DNA of 64,000 nucleotides from positions 186,001-250,000 of the forward strand of contig QWDQ01000023.1 in assembly GCA_003868215.1 (NCBI GenBank), written 5' to 3'. The notes under the pieces were generated by a model, which was not told where the DNA came from, made no database searches, and saw only the letters and a program-made list of their open reading frames with translations. The position numbers were made by a program, and so were the translations under genes. This document shows, one piece after another, positions 11,613 through 22,789 of the stretch; positions within the stretch are counted from its first letter, which is position 1, and each line of letters starts with the position of its first letter. The stretch comes from Pseudophaeomoniella oleicola. Lineage: Eukaryota > Ascomycota > Eurotiomycetes > Phaeomoniellales > Phaeomoniellaceae.

Positions 11613-12779
11613 GCTTGCGGGGGGCGGCGGTGGTGGTAGCGGTGGTCATGATGGACGGACGAAGGGGTATTGGGACAATTGAGGATTTGGGTCCATGGCC
11701 TCTCTCTCACAAGCAGTGAATCAGACAGACAGCACAGATATCACAAAACTGGTGCAAGATACGGAACATAGGTACGTACCTAAGGCATATATATAATACG
11801 ATTGAAACAGAAAGGCAAAACACTCCTCCTTCTTACTCTTTCCTCCGAAAAAAGTACAAAAGTATCATCAGATCATACATATAACGTCGCACCTATATTT
11901 CCACGACACAACGACATTTGACGTACATGTTTTCAATTGATAATCGTGTGCTTGCTTGTTTAATGGACGACGAGTAGCAAGCTAGCATGCCATGAGTTAC
12001 ACTGTACACTACACTACCTACCTAGGTAGGTACGGTGCTTGCATAGGCACATATGGGTAATTAATTACTAATGCAATCCGACAAGGAGGAACAGAGAATC
12101 TTCGTTTGAGAATTGATCACAATATCTGCATACAAGCGAGAGAGAATAGGTTTAGAAGAAAAGAGCAACGAAGGATGGGCGTATCATAGGGAAAGCAAAT
12201 TTCCCCAATCCCTGGGGATCCTTTCCTTTTGAACCAACAATAACCTATAAGCTTGCTGAATGTGCGAAGCCTATTTCCTGCCAATTGAACGCCTTCCGTG
12301 TGTGCTAATAACTGACTAGGTGGTAGCTATGTGCACGTACAACAATGAGTCTCTGTGACAAAGGAGATTTAACAGCGAGTGAAAGTAAGAGATTAGGTGG
12401 TATGTTGGAGTTGCGATGCTCGTCGGATTTGGCGTCTATGATTACAACCCTAGGATGAGAGCGAGGAGGGTGGATTGGATACATCGCGCAGTTTTCCATA
12501 CCCTGTTGCAGGATCCTAATTGCCGGTCTGATCACGTGGAGGCCATTTTCCTTGTCAATGCTGTTCAGGTAATAACAGCAAACGCTGGTATTCTCTGCAT
12601 ATCCCATGCCGAAGACTATGAGACTTCAGCCCCAACCAAGAGGCGTCATAGTCGGAGATGTTTTTGATAAGCCATGCTCTCAAAAGTTACATCTAACATT
12701 GTAAAATATCGACCGGCCGGATGTGTAATGTCGACCAGCGCACCCTGGTCTGTCCTTTTTCCTATGTATGCAGCCAGCT
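11613..12779. other. Intergenic, 3' flanks of convergent genes
   Basis: Nothing coding is supported. At 12015-12032 there is a perfect 18-nt palindrome, TACCTACCTAGGTAGGTA, a longer member of a short motif seen again at 24733, 25873 and 35895. Confidence 0.5.
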
Positions 12780-15116
12780 TCATCTCTCACGGCTCTGCCA
12801 GCTGTTCAAATATGCCATGATGCCTACCCCCAGCAAGACAACCCCAAGCATTGATGCGTACGGTGCGGAATGGGCGACAAGCTCTGAACTGTCCATGGGA
12901 TGCCCGTCATCATTCTGCAGTAGGGTCGCAAGTGCTTGATGTAAATTCGAACTTATCCTCGATGGATGCTGCGAATGTGCCAGAGACGATGGTCCTGGTG
13001 GTGATTTCTGGCGCACCTTGTTTGACTGTGCTTTGCTGGGTCTGATTGTTGGCCCAAGAAGCGAAGATGGCGCGTCAATCGCCGTACCATCAGCAGAATC
13101 AGGCACCGAAGGAACTCCATCGACCACAGCTTTCTCGGCAGCCGCAGCCGCTTCTTCATTTTCTTGGCGGAATCGAGCGATCATCTCTGTGAGACTTGCT
13201 CGTGTCGTTGCCGCGTCATTTTCGGCTTGCTCTGCGCGTTGACGATATTGTTCCATTTGCTGCTTCATCTCTTGCATTTCATTGAGTAGAAGTTCTAGAC
13301 GCGTCTGTAAGGCCTCCGGAAAGTTTTCCTGGGACTTAATAGTTGGTTGTGGTACTTCCTGATCAGGAATCACTTCCTTCGATGTTCCTTCTGATGATGC
13401 AATAGCTGAGGGATCGAGCACCTGTTCCGAGCTGGAAGCGTCAATGACCCCCCTGTCTTCCCCGTCGCTTTCAAGTTTTCGCGCCTTCTCCTCCGCGGTC
13501 TCACGAGCTATACGCTCCTGCCGTAGTAAATCCTCCAACTGTTTGACTCGCACACCTTGTGAATGCAGCTCCTTTCTTGTGCTTGTCAACTCATCCACAA
13601 GCGAGAGAATTTGGCTTGATTGTACATTCACCGGTGACCCTGAAGTGGGGGATAGAGGCTTTTCTGTGTCTGACCTTCTTAATAGGCCATGTCCGATGCT
13701 TTCAGAAGGACTCGTCTTCGCGTCTGGCTTCTCTGGTAGTGGTTGCTGTGGCGGAGGAGCCGGGGGGTCGGAAAATCGCACCAGGGGGTCGATTTTAGAA
13801 CCCTTGGGGCGGCCGTTCATTTGGCGTGGACCTTGACTATCTCCCGGGCTTGTCTGCGCTTTTTCCTTTTCTGGAGACAATAATGTTTGTAAAAAGGAAC
13901 CTGTCTGTCCCAGGTCTGTGTTCTGTTGTTTGACTTGTTTCATCTCATTCTGGCATCGCCATTAACATTCGCACATTAATAACATCGACTGACTTACCGA
14001 AAGGACTTTGACGACGTGATCCACGTTGACCGGAACACTCCAAAAATTCAATTGCCGCTGCTGGCTAACAGCGCTAGCCTGGCTTCCTGCAACACTAGGT
14101 GGGCCCGACACTCTTCCATTTACACTAGATCCAGGAGTCCGACCTCGTGCGTGCATTGGTTGAGATAATGATGAAGGCAATAGACCAACTCCTGCCGAGG
14201 GATCAATATCCCCAAAATTCAGGTCAAGGACGTTGTTATTGTTTCCTGGGATACCTGCAAATTCGACCTTTGCAGACACTTTATGGTGGACTATCTCTTT
14301 CTGATCCTCACTGACAATGTCAATGCCCAGCTCGAGAATGTCCTGCTCACGCAATTCGTGAGGTTCAGATTCTCGATTTTCTGGAGATAATCTCTGCCCA
14401 TTGACGAATGTACCATTTGAAGACTTTACATCTCGAATGAAAATCTTCCCGGAGCGATCAGCCCATACTTCAGCGTGCTGGCGTGATAAGACTTTGGAAT
14501 CAAAGTAGCCGTTCAACGGCGTGGGAACAGTCTTAGCATTCGTCTGTCGTCCGACTTTGAGAACATCTGGGTAAAGCGGCACACTGATCTGCTTTCTCTC
14601 AAAGGTACCATTCATCGGAAGTAAACACAGCACTGCGGCAGACTCTAGACCCTGGCCATTGGCTAGTCGTACACCGTTTTGTTGCCTCTGAACATGTTGA
14701 GAGGGAACAACTGGCGAGGGCTGGTGAACAGCTTGGCCTGTGACAGCTGGAGCCTTTCCAGCAGTGGCGCCTGTTAACGCTTGAGTACGCCCTGTTGTTA
14801 CACCTGATGTGGGCTCTGCTTTGGGAGCAGGCCATATACCTCTGGAGAGCTTTTTCTTCCCTCCCCATTGTGGTCCATCGCCATTCGTTAAAACACCATT
14901 TGCATTCTGGGCAGAGGAGGCTGATATTGTCGAAGTGGACGATGTTGATGATGCCACAGACGATGAAGAATTCGTCCGCTGCACGCTCTTCCGAGGCATA
15001 TACATCCGGGAGGTATCGTCTGCGCTCATTGAATCAAGCACTCCCGAGATACCATTAGAATTCCATCCCAATCTTGGTAGCGGCTGGAAGGTCGGAGGGG
15101 AAGCAACCGCAGTCAT
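12780..15116 (-). CDS. FHA-domain, coiled-coil, tail-anchored protein (PRO45 / SLMAP / Far10-like)
   Basis: Predicted membrane-anchored scaffold subunit of the STRIPAK phosphatase complex. Two exons, 13998-15116 and 12780-13949, separated by a 48-nt intron, give 762 residues. The N-terminal 150 residues are Ser/Thr-rich and disordered. An FHA phosphothreonine-binding domain spans about 160-285 with the expected GR (189), SRQH (211-214) and SSNGTFVNGQ (232-241) motifs. Coiled coils follow (DELTSTRKELHSQGVRVKQL and the glutamine/glutamate-rich EMQEMKQQMEQYRQR segment). The last 30 residues are a hydrophobic span plus a short basic tail (SMLGVVLLGVGIMAYL), typical of an ER or nuclear-envelope tail anchor. 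The same order is known in fungal PRO45 and animal SLMAP. The gene is divergent from MGR2. Confidence 0.85.
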
Positions 15117-15973
15117 CGAGATAGCCCAAATAGATTCGTTAGATGATAATCGAAGTCTGCCAGTACCGTTGATCCGACCCCGACGCTACTTTCTTTTGGA
15201 AATTGTGCAATAAAAAAGCCAATATTCCCTCTTGAGTTATTAGTGTTGTTTCATCGGCAGGCTATCCCAACGTTGGAGACGTGGCTATAGAATGTAGTGT
15301 CGATGGGAGTGGCACGAGACAATCGTCCAGGACAGGTTGGTCGAAAAGATTCCGTCTCAACAGTAGGTGATCATGCAAAACGGCGCACTGTTCAGAGATG
15401 ATTGGCTTAGATCACAAGTTGGTCGATCCTTCATGGGTTTCCAAACGTAGTCTGTCGTCAAGAGGTTGAGGGGAGAAAGGGCGTCATCCAACGTGATGCA
15501 CAGTCAAGATCGAGAGCGAAATGACGAGGGATGGCAATTCAGGTACAAACGCTGATCGTGAATCGTAAAGTCGAGGCTAGGTCGTCAACAAGTCAAAAGA
15601 CAGCAGATTGAGGCGATGAGGGATATGTGGTCGGTGACATTGAATTTGTGACGGCTTTGAAATGTTGCATCGGAGACTGAGGCGTTGACAATCGAGAAGC
15701 GCGGCTAATGCGACCTCCCCCAAGACAATGACGCTAATCCTATCTAAGAACACGGCACGGGCGAGTGTGGGACCATATCATTCCATCCATTCACGAGGCC
15801 GTTGGTGAGCGAGTGAAAAGAAAGCTCCAAAAGCTTGGTCGCTTCTCCGCACTTATGGGTTGAGCGCAAGGTCAGAACGAGAGAGCAAGAAGATCGAATA
15901 CATCCAGCTGTTGCGGCCGGTGGGCACCTAGAAACCTTTTATCATCCTTTCCGGGTTCAAACACTTTTAAATC
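15117..15973. other. Bidirectional promoter region, FHA gene / MGR2
   Basis: This 857-bp spacer separates two divergently transcribed genes. No ORF with family similarity and no obvious TATA box near either start. Confidence 0.5.
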
Positions 15974-16482
15974 ATGCCTCCTGTTCCTGCCGGCGCTGGT
16001 GGTGTCCCTCGCGGACCGTCAGTCTGGGACAAGCTCAAGATGGGAGCTCTGATGGGTAGTAGTAAGTCTGGATGGGCTCTGATGACAAAATCATGCTGAC
16101 TTGAGCAGCCGTCGGGGGCATAATGGGCTTCATCTACGGTATATATGGATGAAGCACTGACTCAATGTATCTTGACTGAACCATTTCAGGGACTGTCACC
16201 ATCTTCCAATATGGCGCAGGCCAAGCTGGTGTTATGCGCACCCTAGGAAAATACATGGTAGCTTCAGGCGGAACGTTTGGGTATGTCACAAAGCTACGAT
16301 GGATTGTCACTTCGACTGATAGGAGGTTCTACGACAGCGTTTTCATGTCGATAGGGAGTGTCATTCGGAACGAGGAGAGCCCACTTCATGCTCAGGCTTC
16401 AGAAGCCTACCGACGTGCACAATATCCAGCAATCATCATGCCTCGTCATGACAGCTATCCCTTGAGGAAGAGGGAGGAGTAA
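15974..16482 (+). CDS. MGR2: Mgr2 / ROMO1-family subunit of the TIM23 translocase
   Basis: A small inner-membrane protein that gates lateral release of preproteins from the mitochondrial TIM23 complex. Four exons (15974-16061, 16109-16138, 16190-16280, 16338-16482) join to 117 residues, the usual fungal length. The product begins MPPVPAGAGGVPRGPS and has two glycine-rich membrane helices: KMGALMGSTVGGIMGFIYGT (about 22-42) and GTFGVFMSIGSVIR (about 66-79). A charged C-terminus follows. Exon 2 is only 30 nt and codes for about ten residues inside the first helix. The introns are 47, 51 and 57 nt with good CTGAC branch sites. In the third intron an upstream AG is skipped for the CAG that restores the helix frame. 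Confidence 0.92.
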
Positions 16483-16866
16483 GCTTTCAAGAGAAAAAAG
16501 AGCCACTGGGATGTTTCTTGTATATAATGACTGTTGGCGCATGGAGTTCGCGGTCAGGCGACAGGCAGCCGCTGTGTACAGTATGAATAGCTCATTAATT
16601 CACATCTCAAGCCAATAGCATGATCACAATCTCATGATTTATGCGAATAGCGCACTTTGTCCTTGTTCACCCATGCTTTCAAAATATGGTTTCATATGTG
16701 ACTTCTTGGTTGGTATTGAACGGGTGAAAAACCTGGGGTAACTTAGTGAGAAAACAAAGAACCTCGGGAACTACGTCTCGTAGCGTCGCGACGTCGACAC
16801 ATCAATTTTCAACCACCAATGGCAATCCAGGTACGCATAACAACCGGTTCGTAGAATCTATGACAC

Positions 16867-18144
16867 ATGTCAAAGCAAACATTGGAGGAGCGAATCGCCA
16901 CTGCTGTGCTCGAAAAGTTTCATGCACTGCCAAAGAGCAGTAAGCCGCGTGCATTTCCTGACGGCTCACAGGAATGGACGCCAATCAGCGGCGTAGTGTT
17001 GGCTATCAACGGAAGTTCATCAGGGGGCGATCTCAAATGCATTGCGGTTGCAAGTGGTTCAAAGTGCCTCCCACAGAGTGCTCTGCCCCTCTGCGACGGA
17101 CAGGTCCTTCATGACTGCCATGCCGAGATTCTCGCTCTTCGTGGCCTGAACTATTTTCTCGTCTCCGAAATCCTTCGTCTCCTCCGATGTGTCGATAATG
17201 CCTCCCAAGGCTCATCCTTATATGTACGTCGCTGTGTAGACATGGACAGTACAAAGGCGTATTTTGAGTTGGATCCAGATGTGTCGGTTCACATGTTCAG
17301 TACAGAAGCACCGTGTGGAGATGCCAGTATGGAAGTCCTGATGGCGGACAAGCCCATCGATGCAAGAGAACCTTGGACTTCTGATAGAGAACCGGGGGTT
17401 TTGCAGGGAAGGAGTTACTTTCAGGATCTAGGAGTATTGCGTCGGAAACCGTCACGTCCTGATGCTCCCCCAACAATGAGCAAGTCATGTACAGACAAAT
17501 TGTCACTACGGCAAGTGACTTCGCTCTTGTCATTTCCTGCTTGTCTTTTCGTTGTACCGTCTGCCAATACCTACCTATCGTTGTTCGTCCTCCCACAACC
17601 ACGCTTCTCAGAAACAGCTTGTGCACGAGCATTCGGGCCTTCAGGCCGGATGCAACCTCTCAGCGTCAGGAGCACCGGATGCGAACATCAGTACCGGCCT
17701 TTCCATGTCAAAACTGTCCCAATACCCTCCGTTGATATTCCATATAGTCGACCGTGCACAGGCAAGGTCAAAGTTGGGAACGTATCCGCATTGTGGATTG
17801 CTGGGCCCAACGGCCTCGGCACTGCTGTAAATGAAAGCCTCATCAACGGCGTTAAACAGGGCTATAGACAGTTTTCCAAAGATACACGCCGCTGTAGTGC
17901 GGTTTCCCGATATCAAATGGTCAACATGACCTGCGAAGTCATGTCGGCTTTGGACGAAGACGACTACCGAGCACTCTGTATGCATGCCATCGACGAGCAC
18001 AAGACTATATCCTACGGTAGCTATAAGGACATGCTCTCAGCTTTCAAAGTGCCAGGGAAGCGGACTGCTAAGGCTGCTGTCAGTGAGGCGCTGAAGGGTT
18101 GGCCAATGAATATTGGTGATCATGACTGGAAGCTCACGACATAA
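16867..18144 (+). CDS. TAD1: tRNA-specific adenosine deaminase 1 (A37 to inosine)
   Basis: Deaminates adenosine 37 next to the anticodon of tRNA-Ala. A single uninterrupted exon codes for 425 residues. The zinc-deaminase core is clear: HAE at residues 85-87 (His ligand, catalytic Glu) within LHDCHAEILALR, the STEAPCGDASM motif with Cys150, and the third ligand Cys in SKSCTDKLSLRQ. The A-deaminase C-terminal domain continues with TSLLSFPACL and ALWIAGPNGLG and ends KGWPMNIGDHDWKL. The motif spacing and the FSTEAPCGD sequence separate it from Tad2/Tad3 cytidine deaminase-like subunits. No intron is needed, unlike most genes in the window. Confidence 0.92.
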   Translation: MSKQTLEERIATAVLEKFHALPKSSKPRAFPDGSQEWTPISGVVLAINGSSSGGDLKCIAVASGSKCLPQSALPLCDGQVLHDCHAEILALRGLNYFLVSEILRLLRCVDNASQGSSLYVRRCVDMDSTKAYFELDPDVSVHMFSTEAPCGDASMEVLMADKPIDAREPWTSDREPGVLQGRSYFQDLGVLRRKPSRPDAPPTMSKSCTDKLSLRQVTSLLSFPACLFVVPSANTYLSLFVLPQPRFSETACARAFGPSGRMQPLSVRSTGCEHQYRPFHVKTVPIPSVDIPYSRPCTGKVKVGNVSALWIAGPNGLGTAVNESLINGVKQGYRQFSKDTRRCSAVSRYQMVNMTCEVMSALDEDDYRALCMHAIDEHKTISYGSYKDMLSAFKVPGKRTAKAAVSEALKGWPMNIGDHDWKLTT

Positions 18145-18671
18145 GCCCTATGGCTTGAGAAATGTCCCGATTTCACAGCTATCTCAAATCGGCCTTTGCG
18201 AGTGCTTGCGGTGCGGACAGACTTCTACAGTACTACATGCAAAAGTACAAATCAGCAAAACGACTGTTGTTTGTCAATGGTGTGTCAGCAAGAGTGAACA
18301 GAGAAATTTGAGAATTGTATTGACTTGCACGACCGAGAGTTTCTAAAATCGCGACGTATTGCACCTCAGATCACTAGCTGTTGTGTATAATAACAAATCA
18401 TCTGTCACAGACCCTTCGCTGAGGCCGATAGCCAATCTTCAGTCGGTATTTCACATTTGAACACACCGTCACCTCAAGTAGAAAACACTCAGTTAATGGC
18501 TAAGGTTGATTCCAATCCGTTGGTGATGCCTTAGCCAGCAACGAATTGTTCCAGGTCTCAGTAGCTTCTCCGTAATTCGGTGCGCATGGGCAGGTTGATG
18601 AAGCAGAACAAGGGGGGCACTGAAAGAGTACTGCATGTAGCGAAGCCAGCGATGCTCTTGATGAACAGCAG
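18145..18671. other. Intergenic between convergent TAD1 and kinase genes
   Basis: No gene or structured element is recognised here. Confidence 0.4.
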
Positions 18672-19780
18672 CTAAACCGTGCCGTTCTTTGACACCAATG
18701 CTGTTTCACCCAGCTCATTTTTGCCTTCCAACCACGCAAGATAACCATCAACGTCGGACTTGTAACCTGCCTCCTCCAACATTGGACTCAGTACCCGTGA
18801 CCATGCAGTTCGGTCATCATGGACCCAAGACTCGTCGTCACCGAGGATATAGCCGGTGCTGATACGCGGTCTAGTGCCAATGACGAAGCGAGGAAAGTAT
18901 CCGGCACGTTCCCAATCAATGAGTGCAGAAATTCGGGCGTAGCCTTGCTCCAATTCGACCATGATGTTAGTCGGGCCAGTATCATTGTGATAAAAGTGAA
19001 ATACTGAACCAACTTCGAGAGGTTCTGCACTCGGTGCCAGTTGCCGAAGATACTGCGCGTACTCGGCGGCGCCGAAGGGTCCGATCAAATGAGGTTGAGC
19101 TGTCATGATCGGTTCAAATTTTATGTCCTCGGCATAATTATATTCCTCGAGAGCAGTACCAGTTGCTGATTCAAACCTCGAAGATGTTATTGTTGCGAGC
19201 TCAACGGTGTAGGTAGTGATTTGTTTTGCAACGTCGGTGCGTTGAACCTCAGAAAGAGATGGCCAAGCCTCTACCAAGGTCATTCCTGATACCTTTTCCT
19301 CTATGAGATATGTTCGATTCTGAGCTTCATCAACCCAAGAATATATCACATTGGGTACAGGTATGGAAGGCGCGACCGTCTTCACGAAAGCAATCGTCTC
19401 TGCTTCCAATGCCATCCCAGGTAACCAGTAACGTACTTTGCAAATGGCATTATTCCCGAGCAACCAGACTGCTGAGGCGCCTCCTGCATCATAGATTTGG
19501 CCCGGTGCGGTTGGAATCTGAGCTTTCGGAGACACTGTAACGTCGTCCTTGCTCCTCTTACGAAGAGTGAAGGTCGATGGTCCATCTTTCCAGAAGCTAA
19601 TCGTGTCTTGTTGGATTTGGGCATCTGAACCAAGCTCTTCGCAGATGATCTCAGGGCCGAGAAACCACAGACCGGGTTTGGCAAGCAGTACTGAATCTCG
19701 CATAGGCGGCTCGGCGTCACTAATGTTGTGTCAGTGATTCAGTTTCTGCAAAGTCTCTGGAACACTTACATTAACACCAT
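18672..19780 (-). CDS. APH-fold kinase-like protein (aminoglycoside phosphotransferase family)
   Basis: A protein-kinase-like phosphotransferase of the APH family, widely expanded in filamentous fungi; substrate unknown. An 11-nt first exon (19770-19780, ATG GTG TTA AT) joins across a 50-nt intron to 18672-19719, giving 352 residues. Visible motifs are an N-lobe lysine in NAICKVRYW, the catalytic loop YHNDTGPTNIMVE (HxDxxxxN pattern) and the metal-binding ALIDWERAG followed by FPRF. There is no signal peptide. The family name should not be read as antibiotic resistance. The 5' exon is supported by GTAAGT and an in-phase TTAG acceptor. The alternative start at 19703 would drop 9 residues. Confidence 0.8.
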
Positions 19781-20400
19781 CTTGACCAGAATTGAGGATT
19801 GAGTTAAGTGTCTACTGAAACAGACGGAGAAGATTGACTGTAAGAGTGAAGGAAGTTGGTTAAATACTTGGAACCTTGCCAGGTGTAAGAAACACAGTGG
19901 GCTAGTGGAGGAATATATGGTAACACGAGCTGACCTTTGTTTGTTATTACTGTGTAGTACAGCAGCGACCACAAAGATGCTGATTGGTTGCTTGGGGGAT
20001 ATAATGTACTCCCACGCCAGTCTAGGAAAATACAAAGGCTGAGCACAAGGTGCCTATCAACAGATGGAGACAGGCCAATTGCTACTTCGTGTTCATTGAT
20101 TACGACATACCAAAATACTAAAGCTAAAGGAATATCAAAATCAACATTGCACTTCGATCACAGGCTCTCCGCAACGACCACGATCTTCGAGCACGGCATA
20201 CAAACATCACAAATGAAATAACCGATCAAACTATGGCTCCTTCATCCAATGATCACTCCTTCACTGACGCTATTGCTGTCCGCCCAGTACCGACCTTGTA
20301 TCCGAAGTATGAAGTGAGCAAGTTTAGACGTTGTCAGCCAAACACAGAATACCTGGATTAGAGAAAACTTACTAGCAATGATGTGCCCCGTGTAGGAGGT
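19781..20400. other. Intergenic with a short plus-strand ORF of unclear status
   Basis: Contains the kinase promoter. At 20233 an ATG opens a 27-codon frame (MAPSSNDHSFTDAIAVRPVP and on) that ends at a GTGAGC donor-like site. No second exon could be matched, so no gene is called. Confidence 0.3.
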
Positions 20401-20773
20401 TTATTTCTTCTTCTTTACGGTGAAGGGAATATTCTTGCTGCAATTAGTGCACTGCGATGACCCTGTCGGATTGTGCTGCCCGCAGTTGGGGCAATTGAGC
20501 ATATTGGTGGGGTCTTGGGTTGTCTCTGCAGCATTGTTTGCTAGGTCAGCAAGGATGAGGGAGCACATGATGATTTTGGCGAAAGAGAGGTTGAGTTAGA
20601 ACTTCTGTATCGTGGGAAATTGAGGAGCTGGGTCGTTGGTTGCCTTGTGAATATTCACAGCAACTTGGTGGGAAAGATGGAAGTATTTGTAGAGCTTCAG
20701 AACATAGCGTTTGCCATAGCAAGCATAACTTACTGTACAACGGTCTGTGAATCTCACCCAGCGCTCTCATCAT
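20401..20773 (-). CDS. Small zinc-ribbon protein, 59 residues, unrecognised
   Basis: Two exons, 20734-20773 and 20401-20540, join in phase over a 193-nt intron (GTAAGT donor, GCTGACCTAG branch and acceptor). The product starts MMRALGEIHRPLY and carries a zinc-ribbon pattern C-x2-C (CPNCG) then ten residues and C-x2-C (CTNCS). It ends in a lysine run, VKKKK. Without splicing, an ATG at 20568 would open a 55-residue protein with the same ribbon but a different N-terminus. I do not know the function. Zinc ribbons of this size occur in ribosome, RNA polymerase and assembly factors, and the basic tail would suit nucleic-acid or ribosome contact, which is inference. It is tucked between the kinase and an area of unclear coding. 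Confidence 0.6.
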
Positions 20774-20882
20774 AGAGTAGGACCGTACCGTCCATAGACG
20801 AGGGAAACCCTCATCATCCTTTGAGCGGTCCTGAGCAACAGGGAGTTGAAATTGCTAGGTGGTACAAAAGTGCAGACCGGTT

Positions 20883-21608
20883 TCATGATGACTGTGGCGC
20901 CCCTATAAGAGCCAATGCCTTCCAACCGTTCTCATCTTTAGACCTCAGTCTGAGGTTCTGCGCCTTTTGATCCAGCATTGCATATGTCGGCCTGCTGTTT
21001 TCCTTCTCGGGGCCTTCTATGCGCACCAATGGTGACAGGCCATTGGCGTGGACACAGATACCTCCCGATATATGTACCACCGTTGGGCGGGAATATGAAT
21101 GTGATATGGCCAGCTTGGAGGAACTCGGCGCTCTTAGATGCTTGACTCGGGGGTGAAATGTTTCCGTCCTGTGGACGCTGACCGTTGCTTCTGTTTGATC
21201 CAGCATGTTATAGAAGATATTTATCAAACACAGCAGGTTTTTTGGCTTGTGTCCAAATCAGCCTTGTAGTGGGAGAAGCGGCAACCTGAACACAGATGCT
21301 GGCTCGTATAGAGGGGCTTGCGCCTGACTTGCTTCTCATTCTGACAAGCGGCCCATACTGGAATATCATATTTTGGTCCTTGTTCCACGAACGTTTGCTG
21401 ATTAGCATCAACAGCGCGACACTCTCAAATGGCCCAAACCTGTACCTTGGTCAGCTGTTCCATTGAATAGAGATGATCGGATTGGTCCTAATACTCTGGC
21501 GGCATCTGCAGAGACTCCAGTGCCATTCTCTGCATTGATGTCGATATGCAACGTCGATTCTCCACGACCCATCTCGCTGTAGTTTGCGGAAACGTAGGCG
21601 GACGTCAT
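20883..21608 (-). other. Possible unrecognised minus-strand multi-exon gene
   Basis: Three overlapping minus-strand frames (21408-21608, 21208-21411, 20883-21227) look moderately protein-like. An intron with a GTACAG donor after TADQ and an ATTCCAG acceptor would join the first to VWAACQNEKQ and a cysteine-rich stretch (HLCSGCRF). I could not close a complete gene model or recognise a family. It could equally be decayed sequence. It lies head-to-head with the DUF7580-like piece. Confidence 0.2.
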
Positions 21609-21913
21609 CGGTGATTCAGGCAGCTTGAATTACGATGCGCGTCCCGAGGCGGTATCCATGTCATCACGGCCAATGCAATATTTTGAACTCGTCGACACTC
21701 AAAATCTCTAATTATGAACTTCATGGTTACCCTTGAAGTATCCAATGGCCAAAAGAGATTGCTTCATCATCCGAGTGTGGTTGAAGTCATTGAAGATGGA
21801 AATGACGATTTGGTGTTAGATTCCAGCTACCAACGTCAGAAACATTATATCACCAGGTAACCGATATTTGCCAGGCGATATTCAAACGCAACACAGCGCA
21901 GAAAGCCGCCAAA

Positions 21914-22561
21914 TTGTACTTGAACCATAAAGGCTGTTTATGCTACAATGCACAATCGCTCTCGCGGAAGAACCTAGCTGTCGGCATCCAATCTGTCCAC
22001 AGCCTCGCAGAATCTATTGGATCTAAACCTGCAATATTGTCTCTGAAGAAGCGGTTCTTCTTTGCAGCTACTATAGCTTCGTCGATGCTGCAACTTCAGT
22101 CTACCCCATGGGTCCGGGCTTTCAGAAAGGAAGCATTCCTTGTGCGAACGAAGTCTGATATCGTCCCTGAAGTCAACGCAGGCCTAAGTCTCGGTCATCA
22201 GCAGATCGACCTTGCCACATGCCTGAACTGTTCACAACCAAGCTCGAACCCCAAGACGGCAAAGTCAAGACACCAGCATCAGCTTGATCTGTTGGATCTT
22301 GGTATTCTCCTCATCGAGCTTTGGCGAAATCATACGATCGAGTCGTTCTGTGCTGCCCGAAACATCTCGACTCCAGTAGATCTAGACTCTCGTCAGAGTG
22401 TAGCACGAAGGTGGCTTGATGAGGAGGAAGATGAATTTATACCTGCAGTGTTTGGAGTGGCCGTAGTTTGTGTTGAATGTCGCTTCCCAGGCTTTACCTT
22501 TGACATGAACGATGAGAGCACCCGCCGTTTGTACTTTGATAATGTTGTCAAGCCTTTGTGA
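21914..22561 (+). CDS. DUF7580-like protein, C-terminal part (5' end unresolved)
   Basis: This is the C-terminal half of a fungal DUF7580-type protein, a kinase-remnant-like family often met in HET/prion-type signalling genes. Recognisable are LSLKKRFFFAATIASSMLQL followed by STPWVRAF, the LLDLGILLIELWRNHTIESF segment that corresponds to the pseudokinase H-helix region, and the tail CRFPGFTFDMNDESTRRLYF then DNVVKPL. Family proteins are normally 500-600 residues, with an N-terminal helical part that I cannot find upstream: no plus-strand frame over 60 codons exists between 20222 and 21913. A short frame from the ATG at 21723 (MVTLEVSNGQKRLL) might be an upstream exon. Either the gene has small 5' exons or it is truncated. 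The start coordinate is therefore only the first ATG of the open frame. Confidence 0.5.
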   Translation: MYLNHKGCLCYNAQSLSRKNLAVGIQSVHSLAESIGSKPAILSLKKRFFFAATIASSMLQLQSTPWVRAFRKEAFLVRTKSDIVPEVNAGLSLGHQQIDLATCLNCSQPSSNPKTAKSRHQHQLDLLDLGILLIELWRNHTIESFCAARNISTPVDLDSRQSVARRWLDEEEDEFIPAVFGVAVVCVECRFPGFTFDMNDESTRRLYFDNVVKPL

Positions 22562-22789
22562 GATAACTGTCGGATCTAGGGATGACAAGACGTTCTCATG
22601 AAGTTATAAGATGCTTCAATCGATCATGGGACCTGTCATTCTGGTGAAGTGCATGCAAGGTGCAGAAGATTTTTGTCTATCATTCGCTGCGACGACCGCT
22701 TGTCTTCTGAGCAGAAAGTCATCTGGAGCCAGGGTCGCCATGATATTTGATATCCTCGCCATATATACACCTTGCCAGCATTGCGTCAT

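Noticed and set aside
18672-19780. Antibiotic-resistance function for the APH-family kinase
   Set aside because: The fold is shared by many fungal kinases of unknown substrate; nothing in the sequence points to aminoglycosides.
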